Source: Pseudarthrobacter sulfonivorans (GTDB lineage: Bacteria > Actinomycetota > Actinomycetes > Actinomycetales > Micrococcaceae). From it: a DNA stretch of 64,000 nucleotides. The position numbers and the translations under genes were made by a program. Numbering within the stretch: the stretch's first letter is position 1; each line of letters starts with the position of its first letter. A model generated the notes under the pieces. That model ran no database searches and was not told where the DNA came from. It worked only from the letters and a program-made list of their open reading frames with translations. Positions 1-8,257 of the stretch are shown piece after piece. The DNA lies in the NCBI RefSeq assembly GCF_001484605.1, contig NZ_CP013747.1:3658001-3722000 (forward strand), in the 5' to 3' direction.

Positions 1-1
1 G

Positions 2-70
2 AGCTGGATGGACACCGATTGCTGCACCGATGCGGGCTGCTGCGACGAGGACGATCTGGACTGCTGCTGA
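2..70 (+). CDS. C-terminal stub of an upstream gene with Cys-pair tail (5' partial)
   Basis: Reading frame 2 is open from the window edge to a TGA at 68-70 and gives 22 residues ending in three Cys-Cys pairs (CCTDAGCCDEDDLDCC). It lies 87 bp upstream of the arsenic flavoprotein in the same direction. Cys pairs at a C-terminus are a usual form of As(III) or metal binding site in arsenic-operon proteins, so I infer an ars operon member. The body of the protein is outside the window, so I cannot say whether it is a regulator, permease or chaperone. A short standalone peptide starting at the ATG at 8 is possible but less likely. Confidence 0.5.
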   Translation, partial: SWMDTDCCTDAGCCDEDDLDCC

Positions 71-157
71 ACAGCACCGCCCCGGCCTGCCGGTCCCACA
101 AGGCTCCGGCAGGCACCCCGATCGAACCGCACACCAACGGATGAAACAGAGGACAGC

Positions 158-1543
158 ATGGATCCAGTAAATAACTTTCCCGTCGCCGTCATCGGCGCCG
201 GCCCTGTGGGACTGGCCACCGCAGCCCACCTGCTCGAACGCGGCCTCGAGCCGCTGATCTTCGAGGCAGGCCCGACGGCGGGATCCGCCATCGAACAGTG
301 GCGCCACATCCGGCTGTTCTCACCCTGGCGGTTCAACCTCGACGCCGCGGCCCTGCGTTTGCTGGAAGGCGCCGGCTGGGTGGCCCCCCGCCTGACGGCA
401 CTCCCGTACGGCGGGGAACTGATCGACAATTACCTCGCCCCGCTGGCCGCAACCCCGGAGATCTCCTCCCGCCTCCAGACCAGCGCACGCGTCATCGCCG
501 TTACACGCCAGGGCATGGACAAAACCCACGTCCGGGACCGCGAAACCACACCCTTTACCGTCCGCGTCGAACACGACGGCGGAGAAGTGCGCGACCACAC
601 CGTGGCCGCCGTGATCGATGCGTCCGGCACCTGGTCCACGCGCAACCCGCTCGGAACCTCCGGGCTGCCCGCCATCGGCGAAGACACGGCCGCCGCCCGG
701 ATCTCCTCGCCCCTGCCGGACGTCACAGGGCGGGACCGTGCCACCTTCGCGAATCGTCGCGTCCTGGTCGTGGGAGCCGGGCACTCGGCCGCGAACACAC
801 TGATCAATCTGGCAGACCTCGCCAAGGAAGAACCCGGAACCACCATCCTGTGGGCCGTACGCGGAGCATCCGCTGAAAAGGTCTACGGCGGCGGAGAGGC
901 TGACGGCCTGCCCGCCCGCGGCCAACTAGGCGCCCGGCTCCGCCGACTCGTTGAGGCCGGAACCATCGAACTGCGCACCGGCTTTGGCATCTCCTCACTG
1001 AAGACCCTGGAGACCCACGTGAGCGTCGAAGCCGCCGACGGACGCACCCTGGACGCCGACGTCATCATCCCTTGCACAGGCTTCCGGCCGGACTTGGACA
1101 TCCTGCGCGAGCTCCGGCTCAACCTTGACCCCGCCGTCGAGGCGCCGGTCGAGCTGGGTCCGCTGATCGACCCCGAATTCCATTCCTGCGGCACGGTCCA
1201 GCCGCATGGCGCCAAGCTTCTCGCCCACCCGGAAAAGGACTTCTACATCGTCGGCATGAAGTCCTATGGCCGTGCGCCGACCTTCCTGCTAGCTACCGGC
1301 TACGAACAGGTCAGGTCCGTCGCCGCGGCACTCTCCGGCGACCAGGCCGCGGCGGACACTGTCCACCTTGAACTGCCCGAAACCGGGGTATGCTCCACCG
1401 ACGCCGGCACCAGCTGCGACGTCCCCGCGGCTTCAACAGCAGACACTGACGGATCAGCGGAGAGCGGCTGTTGCGCCGCCCCGGAGCCGGTCCTCGTTGG
1501 ATTCCCCACCGGGCTGGCTCACGGCCGCTCCGGGGAACACTGA
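158..1543 (+). CDS. ArsO-like FAD/NAD(P)H-dependent flavoprotein monooxygenase with Cys-rich tail
   Basis: A 461-residue flavoprotein of the flavin-containing monooxygenase type. A Rossmann FAD motif (VIGAGPVG) lies at about residues 11-18 and a second dinucleotide motif (VVGAGHSA) near residue 203, probably for NADPH. A typical CTGFRPDL segment follows near residue 310. The last 80 residues are unlike the core and contain several Cys, including a Cys-Cys pair, and the phrase STDAGTSC recalls the TDAGCC of the upstream stub. It is followed 52 bp later by two arsenate reductase genes. ArsO-type flavoproteins are known from actinobacterial arsenic operons, but their exact reaction is not settled, so a role in arsenic redox or thiol chemistry is inferred from context. 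Confidence 0.75.
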   Translation: MDPVNNFPVAVIGAGPVGLATAAHLLERGLEPLIFEAGPTAGSAIEQWRHIRLFSPWRFNLDAAALRLLEGAGWVAPRLTALPYGGELIDNYLAPLAATPEISSRLQTSARVIAVTRQGMDKTHVRDRETTPFTVRVEHDGGEVRDHTVAAVIDASGTWSTRNPLGTSGLPAIGEDTAAARISSPLPDVTGRDRATFANRRVLVVGAGHSAANTLINLADLAKEEPGTTILWAVRGASAEKVYGGGEADGLPARGQLGARLRRLVEAGTIELRTGFGISSLKTLETHVSVEAADGRTLDADVIIPCTGFRPDLDILRELRLNLDPAVEAPVELGPLIDPEFHSCGTVQPHGAKLLAHPEKDFYIVGMKSYGRAPTFLLATGYEQVRSVAAALSGDQAAADTVHLELPETGVCSTDAGTSCDVPAASTADTDGSAESGCCAAPEPVLVGFPTGLAHGRSGEH

Positions 1544-1595
1544 CCACAACCAACCACAACGCACCGTTCCGGACGCACGCCAAGGGAGTATTGCC

Positions 1596-2267
1596 ATGAC
1601 CGAACACCAGAAAACGACGCTGGGATTGCAGGACAATACTGAAATCCTGCACCGGATAAGCGAACGCCTCGCCGAGCGTTTCACCGGGGTGTTCGCCGTC
1701 GAGACGGTCGAACGCTACGTCTTCGAGTCCTACACGGCCTTGGCCCGGACAGCGAAGATCAGCGCCTACCTGCCTGCCACCACGGAACACTTCGCCAACG
1801 ACCGGCTGGCCGCCCTGGCCAAATCCAAAGGGTCGGTGGTCTCCGAGGTCCCGGAGGTCCTGTTCGTTTGCGTGCAGAACGCCGGCAGGTCACAAATGGC
1901 TGCCGCGCTGCTCAACGTTGAAGCCAAGGGCAGGATCCGCGTCCGGTCGGCAGGCTCCATGCCGGCAGCTGAGCTGGATCCAACCGTTGTGACTGTAATG
2001 TCCGAAATGGGCTTGGACCTGGGCAAGGACTATCCGAAGCCACTCACGGACGACGTCGTGCGGGCATCTGACGTCGTCATCACCATGGGTTGCGGTGACT
2101 CATGCCCCATCTACCCCGGGAAACGCTATGAAGACTGGGACCTGACCGACCCCGCCGGTCAGTCCCTGGAGACGGTCCGGGTCATTCGCGACGAAATCCA
2201 GGCGCGCATCAAAACCCTCGTCGGCTCACTCCTGGCCGCAGAACAGAAAGAAGACACCAACTCATGA
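1596..2267 (+). CDS. arsC: Arsenate reductase, low-MW phosphatase fold with N-terminal helical domain (thioredoxin-type)
   Basis: Reduces arsenate to arsenite in the cytoplasm. The ATG at 1596 follows a GGGAG ribosome site; the frame is open further upstream, but that part overlaps the flavoprotein in another frame and is not coding. Of 223 residues, about 1-80 form a helical domain (ERYVFESY region) found fused to many actinobacterial ArsC proteins. The phosphatase P-loop follows: C92-V-Q-N-A-G-R98-S, with the general-acid region DLTDP near 182-186. A second Cys pair, C166 and C170 (CGDSC), fits the disulphide relay used by thioredoxin-coupled ArsC, like the ArsC1' enzyme of Corynebacterium glutamicum. 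The stop overlaps the next arsC in an ATGA, so the two are translationally coupled. Confidence 0.85.
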   Translation: MTEHQKTTLGLQDNTEILHRISERLAERFTGVFAVETVERYVFESYTALARTAKISAYLPATTEHFANDRLAALAKSKGSVVSEVPEVLFVCVQNAGRSQMAAALLNVEAKGRIRVRSAGSMPAAELDPTVVTVMSEMGLDLGKDYPKPLTDDVVRASDVVITMGCGDSCPIYPGKRYEDWDLTDPAGQSLETVRVIRDEIQARIKTLVGSLLAAEQKEDTNS

Positions 2268-2686
2268 CCGAAAGCACCAAGACTCCCCGTATCCTGTTCG
2301 TCTGCAGCAAAAACGGAGGCAAGTCCCAACTCGCGGCCGGTCTCATGCGGGACCTCGCCGGCGACGACGTCACCGTCTACTCGGCAGGCACCAAACCGGG
2401 CAGCTGCCTGAACAACGAGGCCGTGGAATCCCTGAACGAACTCGGCATCGACATTACGGGGGAACACCCTAAGCCCGTCACCGACGAGGTGCTTGACGCC
2501 GTCGACGTCGTGATCGTTCTGGGCACCGAAGCCAAGCTCGAACCCCGCGAAGGCACGCGCTTCGAAACCTGGGAAACCGACGAACCTTCCACCCGCGGCA
2601 TCGAAGGCACGGAGCGCATGCGCCTCGTCCGCGACGACATCAACGCCCGCGTCCGAAAGCTCCATGCGGAACTCACAGGGAACTAA
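2264..2686 (+). CDS. arsC: Arsenate-mycothiol transferase (low-MW phosphatase family)
   Basis: A second arsenate reductase of 140 residues, starting in a 4-base ATGA overlap with the previous gene. The P-loop reads C14-S-K-N-G-G-K20-S, so the usual CX5R arginine is lysine. That lysine and the C-terminal blocks TDEPSTRGIEG and RLVRDD match the mycothiol-dependent ArsC1/ArsC2 enzymes of C. glutamicum, which form an arsenate-mycothiol adduct for later release by a mycoredoxin. There is no resolving Cys pair like that of the upstream ArsC. A mycothiol synthase gene (mshD) is present in the same window, so the cofactor is expected in this cell. It is the last gene of the ars operon and is followed by a long palindrome. 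Confidence 0.85.
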   Translation: MTESTKTPRILFVCSKNGGKSQLAAGLMRDLAGDDVTVYSAGTKPGSCLNNEAVESLNELGIDITGEHPKPVTDEVLDAVDVVIVLGTEAKLEPREGTRFETWETDEPSTRGIEGTERMRLVRDDINARVRKLHAELTGN

Positions 2687-2697
2687 GCCTGTCCAAA

Positions 2698-2747
2698 CCG
2701 GTGGTTGAGCTTGTCGAAACCCGGGTCTCGACAGGCCCGACCACCGG
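2698..2747. repeat. 50-bp imperfect palindrome, dispersed hairpin repeat
   Basis: The left arm at 2698-2722 (CCGGTGGTTGAGCTTGTCGA plus AACCC) and the right arm at 2723-2747 match at 21 of 25 positions with no spacer. It begins 11 bp after the stop of the last ars gene and could end transcription, though no T tract follows. A partial relative (CCGGTGGTCGAGCTTGTC) lies at 23110. I read it as a dispersed intergenic hairpin element. Confidence 0.65.
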
Positions 2748-2831
2748 CGCCGGACGGTCGTATCTGTATTGTTCGGCACGTCCGGTGCCATGGCTTAGCG
2801 CTGGCGGTGCCCGGGCAGATACGGTAGTAGC

Positions 2832-3695
2832 ATGACGTCACCCACCGCCACCGAGACATTACGCCCCAAGCGCAACATCCCAGCAGAAATCGCCCGTTCG
2901 TGGCTTCTGGTCAACGCCATGAAAACCGACCTGTTTGACCAGTCGGCTGTTTCGCGCGCTGACTCGATCATCCTGGACATCGAGGACGCCGTGGACCCGT
3001 CGCAAAAGGACGAGGCGCGCGGGCACGTGATTGACTGGCTCAGCGGCGGCGGCCAGGCCTGGGTCCGCATCAACGATGCCACCAGCCCGTTCTGGGCCGA
3101 TGACCTGGCAGGGCTGCGCGGTACGCCCGGGCTGCTCGGCGTGATGCTCGCCAAGACCGAATCAGCTGACCAGGTGACCGAAAGTTTCCACCGGATGGAC
3201 GGCAAGACGCCCGTCATCCCGCTCGTGGAATCCGCTGTGGGTATCGAGGAAGCCAACAACATCGCCAAGGCCCAGGGCGCCTTCCGCCTGGCCTTCGGCT
3301 CCGGCGACTTCCGCCGAGACACCGGCATGGCGGCCACCCCCGAGGCCATGGCCTATCCGCGCGCGAAACTGGTGGTTGCCAGCCGCGTCGGCAACCTGCC
3401 CGGCCCCATTGACGGCCCCACCGTCGGCACCAACCACCCCATCCTGCGCGAGCAGACCGGCATCACCGTGATGATGGGCATGACCGGCAAGCTGTGCCTG
3501 GCCATCGACCAGACGAACGTCATCAACGAGGTCATCAGCCCCACCCCGTCGGACGTCGCCTGGGCCACGGACTTTATGTCCGACTTCGAGGCCAACGGCC
3601 GCGTCATCCGTGACGGCTCGGACCTGCCCCGCCTGGGCCGCGCCGAAAAGATCATGAAGCTCGCGGTAGCGTTCGGCGTGCAGCCCGCGCTGTAG
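2832..3695 (+). CDS. HpcH/HpaI aldolase / citrate lyase beta-like CoA ester lyase
   Basis: A 287-residue protein of the CitE-like TIM-barrel lyases, which cleave or hydrolyse acyl-CoA thioesters such as malyl- or citramalyl-CoA with a Mg ion. Family landmarks are an N-terminal strand with SIILDIEDAV, a metal-binding Glu in LVESAVGIEEA and an acidic loop in FGSGDFRRDTG. A standalone gene with no citrate lyase alpha or gamma subunit nearby, so it is unlikely to be part of a classic citrate lyase complex. The substrate cannot be told from sequence. It has its own upstream region of about 80 bp after the ars-operon palindrome. Confidence 0.75.
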   Translation: MTSPTATETLRPKRNIPAEIARSWLLVNAMKTDLFDQSAVSRADSIILDIEDAVDPSQKDEARGHVIDWLSGGGQAWVRINDATSPFWADDLAGLRGTPGLLGVMLAKTESADQVTESFHRMDGKTPVIPLVESAVGIEEANNIAKAQGAFRLAFGSGDFRRDTGMAATPEAMAYPRAKLVVASRVGNLPGPIDGPTVGTNHPILREQTGITVMMGMTGKLCLAIDQTNVINEVISPTPSDVAWATDFMSDFEANGRVIRDGSDLPRLGRAEKIMKLAVAFGVQPAL

Positions 3696-3727
3696 CGCCA
3701 ACGTTTACCCAACGCACAGGAGACCCC

Positions 3728-4684
3728 GTGACCGATACCCGCTATCTGGTTCACGGGGTCTTTTGGGACGGCGACCCGGCGCAGACGGTAAGGCACGACG
3801 GCGGCAGCCCGGTTCTGCGCCTCCAGTCACCGTCCGGGGATCTCCGCGAGGTCAGCCTCGCGGCGGGCGCCAGGCTCGGTTTCGCGGTGGCCGATCACGG
3901 CAGGTTCTGCCTGGGGCATTACAAGGTCCACTCAGCCAGCAGCCGTGACCACGTCCTGTGCCCGGCCCGCGCCCCCGCCGTGAAGGGCAAGCAGTGCGAA
4001 CGCTGCTTTGTGCTGGACGATTCCCGCCTTATCCACGATTTCCACCGGGGCGGCCGCGTTCCGGACGGGCTGCGAACTTATCTTCTGCAGGATCACTGGC
4101 TGTACGTGGCCACGTTCGCCGGCGGCGCCAGCAAGGTGGGCACGGCGTCCCACCTGAGGAAATGGAACCGGCTCGCGGAACAGGGAGCGGTGGTGGCGCG
4201 GTACGTTGCCAGGGCGGAGGACGGCCGCGTGGTTCGGCTCCTCGAGGACATGGTGACGCGCGAGGCCGGCCTGGCGCAGCAGGTCCGCTCCGCCGCCAAA
4301 GCCGAGGCCCTGGCGGGGCCATTGCCCGCGGCCGCCTTGGACGGCATCAATGAGCGGCACGCGGCCGCGGTCCGCACGCTGCTGGGCCAGGCCGCCGTCG
4401 ACGGTTCCAGCCCAGAAGGTTTCAGCATCGTGGACGAACTATGGGTGCGGCCGGCGCAGGCGGCAGGGCTTTGCGCCACCACGGCGCGCCACGCCTACAC
4501 GCATCCGTTGGAGCAGGGAAAGCACGGCTTCGGCATCACCGCGCTGAGCGGGAGCAACGCCCTCGCCAGCCTGGCCGGAACGGACGCGGCCTTTGTGGTG
4601 AACCTTGGCCGGCTGGCTGCCCGGACCATCGTCCTGGGGGACTTCGCCTCGGAGGTGCCGGCCGTGCAGGAACCGCTGTTCTGA
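3728..4684 (+). CDS. DUF2797 family protein
   Basis: A 318-residue protein starting at GTG 3728 behind an AGGAG site. The N-terminal half carries Cys positions spaced like a small zinc site (CLGH, then CPA, then CERC), followed by LYVATFAGG, KVGTA and LAEQGA, a segment reminiscent of GIY-YIG-like folds. This arrangement matches the DUF2797 family, whose function is not known to me. The C-terminal half has no motif I recognise. It lies downstream of the CitE-like gene with a 32-bp gap and may share its transcript. Confidence 0.6.
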   Translation: MTDTRYLVHGVFWDGDPAQTVRHDGGSPVLRLQSPSGDLREVSLAAGARLGFAVADHGRFCLGHYKVHSASSRDHVLCPARAPAVKGKQCERCFVLDDSRLIHDFHRGGRVPDGLRTYLLQDHWLYVATFAGGASKVGTASHLRKWNRLAEQGAVVARYVARAEDGRVVRLLEDMVTREAGLAQQVRSAAKAEALAGPLPAAALDGINERHAAAVRTLLGQAAVDGSSPEGFSIVDELWVRPAQAAGLCATTARHAYTHPLEQGKHGFGITALSGSNALASLAGTDAAFVVNLGRLAARTIVLGDFASEVPAVQEPLF

Positions 4685-4706
4685 ACCCGCTCGGTAGACT
4701 GTCACG

Positions 4707-4931
4707 GTGCTCAAAGAATTCTGGGAGTCAGCGCCCACCTCGTACAAAGTCCTGGTCTTCGGCGCCATGGGCCTCATCGCCGTCGGAATCATCCTGAACC
4801 TGATCGGCAACATATCCGGAAACCAGGGCCTCGCCACTGCGTCACTGCCGCTGATTGGGCTAGGCCTCCTGCTGCATATCGCCGGGATTGTGGTGCGGGG
4901 CCAGACCATCCGGAAGAACCTCCGCAAGTAG
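4707..4931 (+). CDS. Small two-helix membrane protein
   Basis: A 74-residue protein starting at GTG 4707, 22 bp after the previous gene. It has two hydrophobic helices, about residues 15-35 (VLVFGAMGLIAVGIILNLIG) and 44-64, and a basic C-terminus (RKNLRK). No catalytic residues are visible. Small proteins of this layout are common in Micrococcaceae; I do not recognise a function. The coding assignment rests on tight spacing and two coherent transmembrane segments. Confidence 0.6.
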   Translation: MLKEFWESAPTSYKVLVFGAMGLIAVGIILNLIGNISGNQGLATASLPLIGLGLLLHIAGIVVRGQTIRKNLRK

Positions 4932-4975
4932 CCGGAATTCCGGGTGTCCCGGGGCAGACCGATAGGCTTGAGGCC

Positions 4976-5443
4976 ATGACTATCAATCCGGACCTGCAGG
5001 GCCGCAGCTACCCTGCCGCAGAGGTTTACGACGTCGGCCGCGAGAAGATCCGCGAGTTCGCCCGCGCGGTCAAGGCCACGCACCCAGCCCATTTTGACGT
5101 CGAGGCCGCGAAGGCCCTCGGACACAAGGATTTGGTGGCACCACCCACGTTCGCCATCATCATCGCCCAGCGCGCCGATGCCCAGCTGATCGAGGATCCG
5201 GACGCCGGCATCGACTTCTCCCGCGTGGTCCACGCCGACCAGCGCTTCATCCACCACCGCCCCATCTTCGCCGGCGACCGCCTCGTTGCCGAACTGCACG
5301 TTGACGGTGTCCGTGCCATGGGCGGCGGGGCCATGATCACCACCCGCCAGGAAATTTTCGCCCTGACCGACGGCGGCAACGGACCGCGCGAGGCAGTCGC
5401 CACCACCACGTCATCCATCCTCGTCCGCGGAGAGGGACAGTAA
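4976..5443 (+). CDS. MaoC-like dehydratase, N-terminal/FAS1-like (HadA-type)
   Basis: A 155-residue hot-dog fold protein similar to the HadA (UPF0336) subunit of actinobacterial (3R)-hydroxyacyl-ACP dehydratases. Landmarks are the AHPAHFD start of the fold, APPTFAI and HADQRFIHHRP. It is followed after 2 bp by the HadB-like catalytic partner and soon after by murB, the same order as near hadABC in mycobacteria. In mycobacteria HadAB acts in FAS-II for mycolic acids. The suggested relatives of this organism lack mycolates, so the acyl substrate here is open. Confidence 0.75.
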   Translation: MTINPDLQGRSYPAAEVYDVGREKIREFARAVKATHPAHFDVEAAKALGHKDLVAPPTFAIIIAQRADAQLIEDPDAGIDFSRVVHADQRFIHHRPIFAGDRLVAELHVDGVRAMGGGAMITTRQEIFALTDGGNGPREAVATTTSSILVRGEGQ

Positions 5444-5445
5444 CC

Positions 5446-5883
5446 ATGAGCCCCAGCTTCCACGAACTCAGCGCCGGCCAGGACATCGGCAGCCGCACCA
5501 TCGAGGTCACCCGGACCGACCTGGTCAAGTACGCCGGCGCCTCCGGCGACTTCAACCCCATCCACTGGAACGAAGCCTTCGCCACCGGCGTGGAACTGCC
5601 CGGTGTGATCGCCCACGGCATGTTCACCATGGGTGCCGCCGTTCAGCTGGTGACCGACTGGGCAGGCGACCCCGCCGCCGTCGTCGACTTCCAGACCCGC
5701 TTCACCAAGCCGGTCCTGGTTACGGACACCACCGGAACCACGGACGCCGGGGCCACCATCGAGGTCAGCGGCGCCATTGGAAAGCTCGACGCCGATGCGG
5801 GCACCGCCCGCGTTGACCTCACCGTGGTCGCTGCCGGCCAGAAAGTGCTGATGAAGGCCCAGGCCGTCGTCAGGCTTTCATGA
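5446..5883 (+). CDS. MaoC-like (3R)-hydroxyacyl dehydratase (HadB-type)
   Basis: A 145-residue catalytic hot-dog subunit. The hydratase signature is intact: GDFNPIHWNEAFA with the catalytic Asp and His, then GVIAHGMFTMG. It is predicted to pair with the HadA-like product encoded 2 bp upstream and to dehydrate or hydrate 3-hydroxyacyl thioesters. The two genes are almost certainly co-transcribed. The following MFS gene starts 4 bp after the stop, so it probably belongs to the same transcript. Confidence 0.8.
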   Translation: MSPSFHELSAGQDIGSRTIEVTRTDLVKYAGASGDFNPIHWNEAFATGVELPGVIAHGMFTMGAAVQLVTDWAGDPAAVVDFQTRFTKPVLVTDTTGTTDAGATIEVSGAIGKLDADAGTARVDLTVVAAGQKVLMKAQAVVRLS

Positions 5884-5887
5884 TCCT

Positions 5888-7162
5888 TTGACCGTCAACA
5901 CAACTGCCGCTGCCGAGGTCACTGCCTGGCGCAATGCCGTGGTGGTTGCCTACGCCGGCAGTGGGCTGGCCTTCGCGTCCTGGGTTTCCCGGCTTCCGGC
6001 CATCCGCGACGGGCTGGACCTGACCCCCGGCACTGTCGGTTTGCTGTTGCTGTGCATGACCCTGGGATCGTTCGTCTCGGTGTCCGCGTCGGGGCTGATC
6101 GTGCTCCGTCTGGGCTCCAAACGGACCATCCGCACAGGCGCCATCATGGTGGCCTGCGGCATGGCCATCACCGGATTTGGAACGTCGGTCCTGGCCACGC
6201 CGGTCGCGGTGGCCGTGGGACTTGCCGTCATCGGGCTCGGCTCCGCCAGCTGGAGTACGGCCTCCAACGTCGAGGGCGCCTCCGTGGAACGCGCGGTGGG
6301 CCGGCACATCATGCCCAGGCTCCACGGCGCGTTCAGCCTCGGCACCGTGGCAGGTGCAGGCTTTGGCGCATGGGCCGCAGCTGCCTCCGTCCCGGTGTTT
6401 TGGCACCTGGCCGCCGCCGGCGTCGTGGTTGCCGTCTCGGTGACGACGGCGGCAGCCTGGTTCCGTGCGGATGTCACCCCGGTCGCGGGGGAGCGGAAGT
6501 ATGTACCGGACAACTTCGAGGACCCGTTCACCGGACCCATCCCCATTGTCACCGCCGGCGCGCCGGCTGACGTTTCCGGGGCCCCGCTGGACAACAAGCG
6601 CAAGATCGCGGAGGCCTGGCGCGACCGGCGCACCCTGCTGCTGGGTGTCATGGTCCTGGGGCTTGCCTTGGCCGAAGGCGCAGCAGGGGACTGGGTAGCC
6701 CTGGCCCTCGCCGACGGGCACGGCCAGACCGACGCTGCCGGAGCCGCCGGCTACGGGCTCTTCGTGACGTTTATGACCATCGGACGCTTCGCCGGCACGG
6801 TGGTCCTGGACCGCTTCGGCCGCGTTCCGGTGATGCGCTGGTGCGCCGCGCTGGCAGTGTTGGGGCTCGGGCTCTTTGTGTTTGCCCCCGTTCCCTGGCT
6901 CGCCTTTGTGGCCCTGGCCATCTGGGGACTCGGCGCCTCACTGGGGTTCCCGGTGGGCATGTCGGCCGCGGCGGACGATCCCGCCAAGGCCGCGGCCCGC
7001 GTCTCCGTCGTGTCCACCATCGGCTACGGCGCCTTCCTATGCGGGCCCCCGTTGTTGGGGCTGCTGGCTGAACACGTGGGCATCCTGCACTCGCTGCTGG
7101 CCGTGATGGTGATGCTGGTGGCCACCTTCCTGCTCTCACCGGTGGCCCGGAAAGTTACCTAG
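5888..7162 (+). CDS. MFS transporter
   Basis: A 424-residue polytopic membrane protein with about 12 hydrophobic segments in two halves separated by a soluble loop around residues 190-235. The first half has VSRLPAIRDGLDLTPGTVG and the loop RLGSKRTIRTG, features of the fucose-permease-like MFS branch. The start is a TTG at 5888, only 4 bp after the HadB-like stop. The substrate cannot be inferred. A later GTG or TTG start would trim only the first few residues. Confidence 0.75.
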   Translation: MTVNTTAAAEVTAWRNAVVVAYAGSGLAFASWVSRLPAIRDGLDLTPGTVGLLLLCMTLGSFVSVSASGLIVLRLGSKRTIRTGAIMVACGMAITGFGTSVLATPVAVAVGLAVIGLGSASWSTASNVEGASVERAVGRHIMPRLHGAFSLGTVAGAGFGAWAAAASVPVFWHLAAAGVVVAVSVTTAAAWFRADVTPVAGERKYVPDNFEDPFTGPIPIVTAGAPADVSGAPLDNKRKIAEAWRDRRTLLLGVMVLGLALAEGAAGDWVALALADGHGQTDAAGAAGYGLFVTFMTIGRFAGTVVLDRFGRVPVMRWCAALAVLGLGLFVFAPVPWLAFVALAIWGLGASLGFPVGMSAAADDPAKAAARVSVVSTIGYGAFLCGPPLLGLLAEHVGILHSLLAVMVMLVATFLLSPVARKVT

Positions 7163-7187
7163 TGTTGGCCTAAGTTAGTCTAAGTTG

Positions 7188-8255
7188 GTGACTCAAACAC
7201 TGCTCTCCCACCTGACCACGGCCGCCGTCGGAGGCCCCGCCGGCAAATATGTTGAGGCCAGCACCGAGGCGGAGATCATCGACGCCGTCCGCACGGCTGA
7301 CGCTGCGGGCGAGCAGGTCCTCATCATCGGCGGGGGCTCCAACCTCCTGATTTCCGACGACGGGTTCCCCGGCACCGTGATCAGGATCGCCTCCGAAGGG
7401 TTCACCGTCAACGCCGAGGACTCCTGCGGCGGCGTGGCCGTGGTGGTCCAGGCCGGCCACAATTGGGATGCCCTGGTGGAGCACGCAGTGCTGCATGCGT
7501 GGTCCGGCATCGAAGCACTTTCCGGCATCCCGGGGGCCACGGGCGCCACGCCCGTGCAGAACGTCGGGGCCTACGGCTCTGACGTCTCCCAGACCATCGC
7601 GGCTGTCCGCACCTGGGACCGGACCCGGAACGCGGTCCAGACGTTCACCAACTCAGAGCTGAAGTTCGGCTACCGCGATTCCATCCTGAAACAGACCACG
7701 GTCGAGGGCTCACCCCGCTACGTGGTGCTGACCGTGGAATTCCAGCTGCCGCTGGGCCGGATGAGCGCGCCTATCCGCTACGCCGAACTGGCCCGCTCCC
7801 TGGGCGTTGAAGCAGGCAAACGGGCGTACTCCAACGATGTCCGCCGGGAGGTCCTGCGGTTGCGGGGTTCCAAGGGCATGGTGCTGGACCCGGCCGACCG
7901 GGACACCTATTCCACCGGCTCCTTCTTCACCAACCCGGTTGTGCCCGTGGACGTGGCGGCAACGCTGCCGGAGTCCGCACCGCAGTACCCCGCGGGGGCA
8001 GAGGGGCTGGTGAAGTTGTCCGCCGCCTGGCTGATCGACCAGGCGGGATTCGGCAAGGGCTATGGCCTGGAGGAGGGCAGCGCCTCCGGCGGCCGGGCGT
8101 CACTGTCCACGAAGCACACGCTTGCCATCACCAACCGCGGCTCCGCCAGCGCCAAGGACATACTGGCCATCGCGCGCGAGGTGCGCGCCGGCGTCGTCGA
8201 ACGCTTTGGCATTGAACTGCACCCGGAACCGCTGCTCATCGGCGTGACGCTCTAG
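7188..8255 (+). CDS. murB: UDP-N-acetylmuramate dehydrogenase
   Basis: Reduces UDP-GlcNAc-enolpyruvate to UDP-MurNAc in peptidoglycan synthesis, using FAD and NADPH. It has 355 residues from the GTG at 7188; the TTG just before it at 7185 is an alternative. The FAD-binding segment IIGGGSNLLIS lies near residue 46, then SGIPGATGATPVQNVGAYG. The catalytic Ser that protonates the enolate lies in YSTGSFFTNP near residue 245. The length and the type without an insertion at the tyrosine loop fit actinobacterial MurB. No strong ribosome site precedes the start, and a repeated TAAGTT lies just upstream at 7171-7186. Confidence 0.93.
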   Translation: MTQTLLSHLTTAAVGGPAGKYVEASTEAEIIDAVRTADAAGEQVLIIGGGSNLLISDDGFPGTVIRIASEGFTVNAEDSCGGVAVVVQAGHNWDALVEHAVLHAWSGIEALSGIPGATGATPVQNVGAYGSDVSQTIAAVRTWDRTRNAVQTFTNSELKFGYRDSILKQTTVEGSPRYVVLTVEFQLPLGRMSAPIRYAELARSLGVEAGKRAYSNDVRREVLRLRGSKGMVLDPADRDTYSTGSFFTNPVVPVDVAATLPESAPQYPAGAEGLVKLSAAWLIDQAGFGKGYGLEEGSASGGRASLSTKHTLAITNRGSASAKDILAIAREVRAGVVERFGIELHPEPLLIGVTL

Positions 8256-8257
8256 CG

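Noticed and set aside
1368..1595. N-terminal extension of the first arsC
   Set aside because: The extra 76 codons overlap the flavoprotein in another frame, and the ATG at 1596 has a proper ribosome site and the expected N-terminus.
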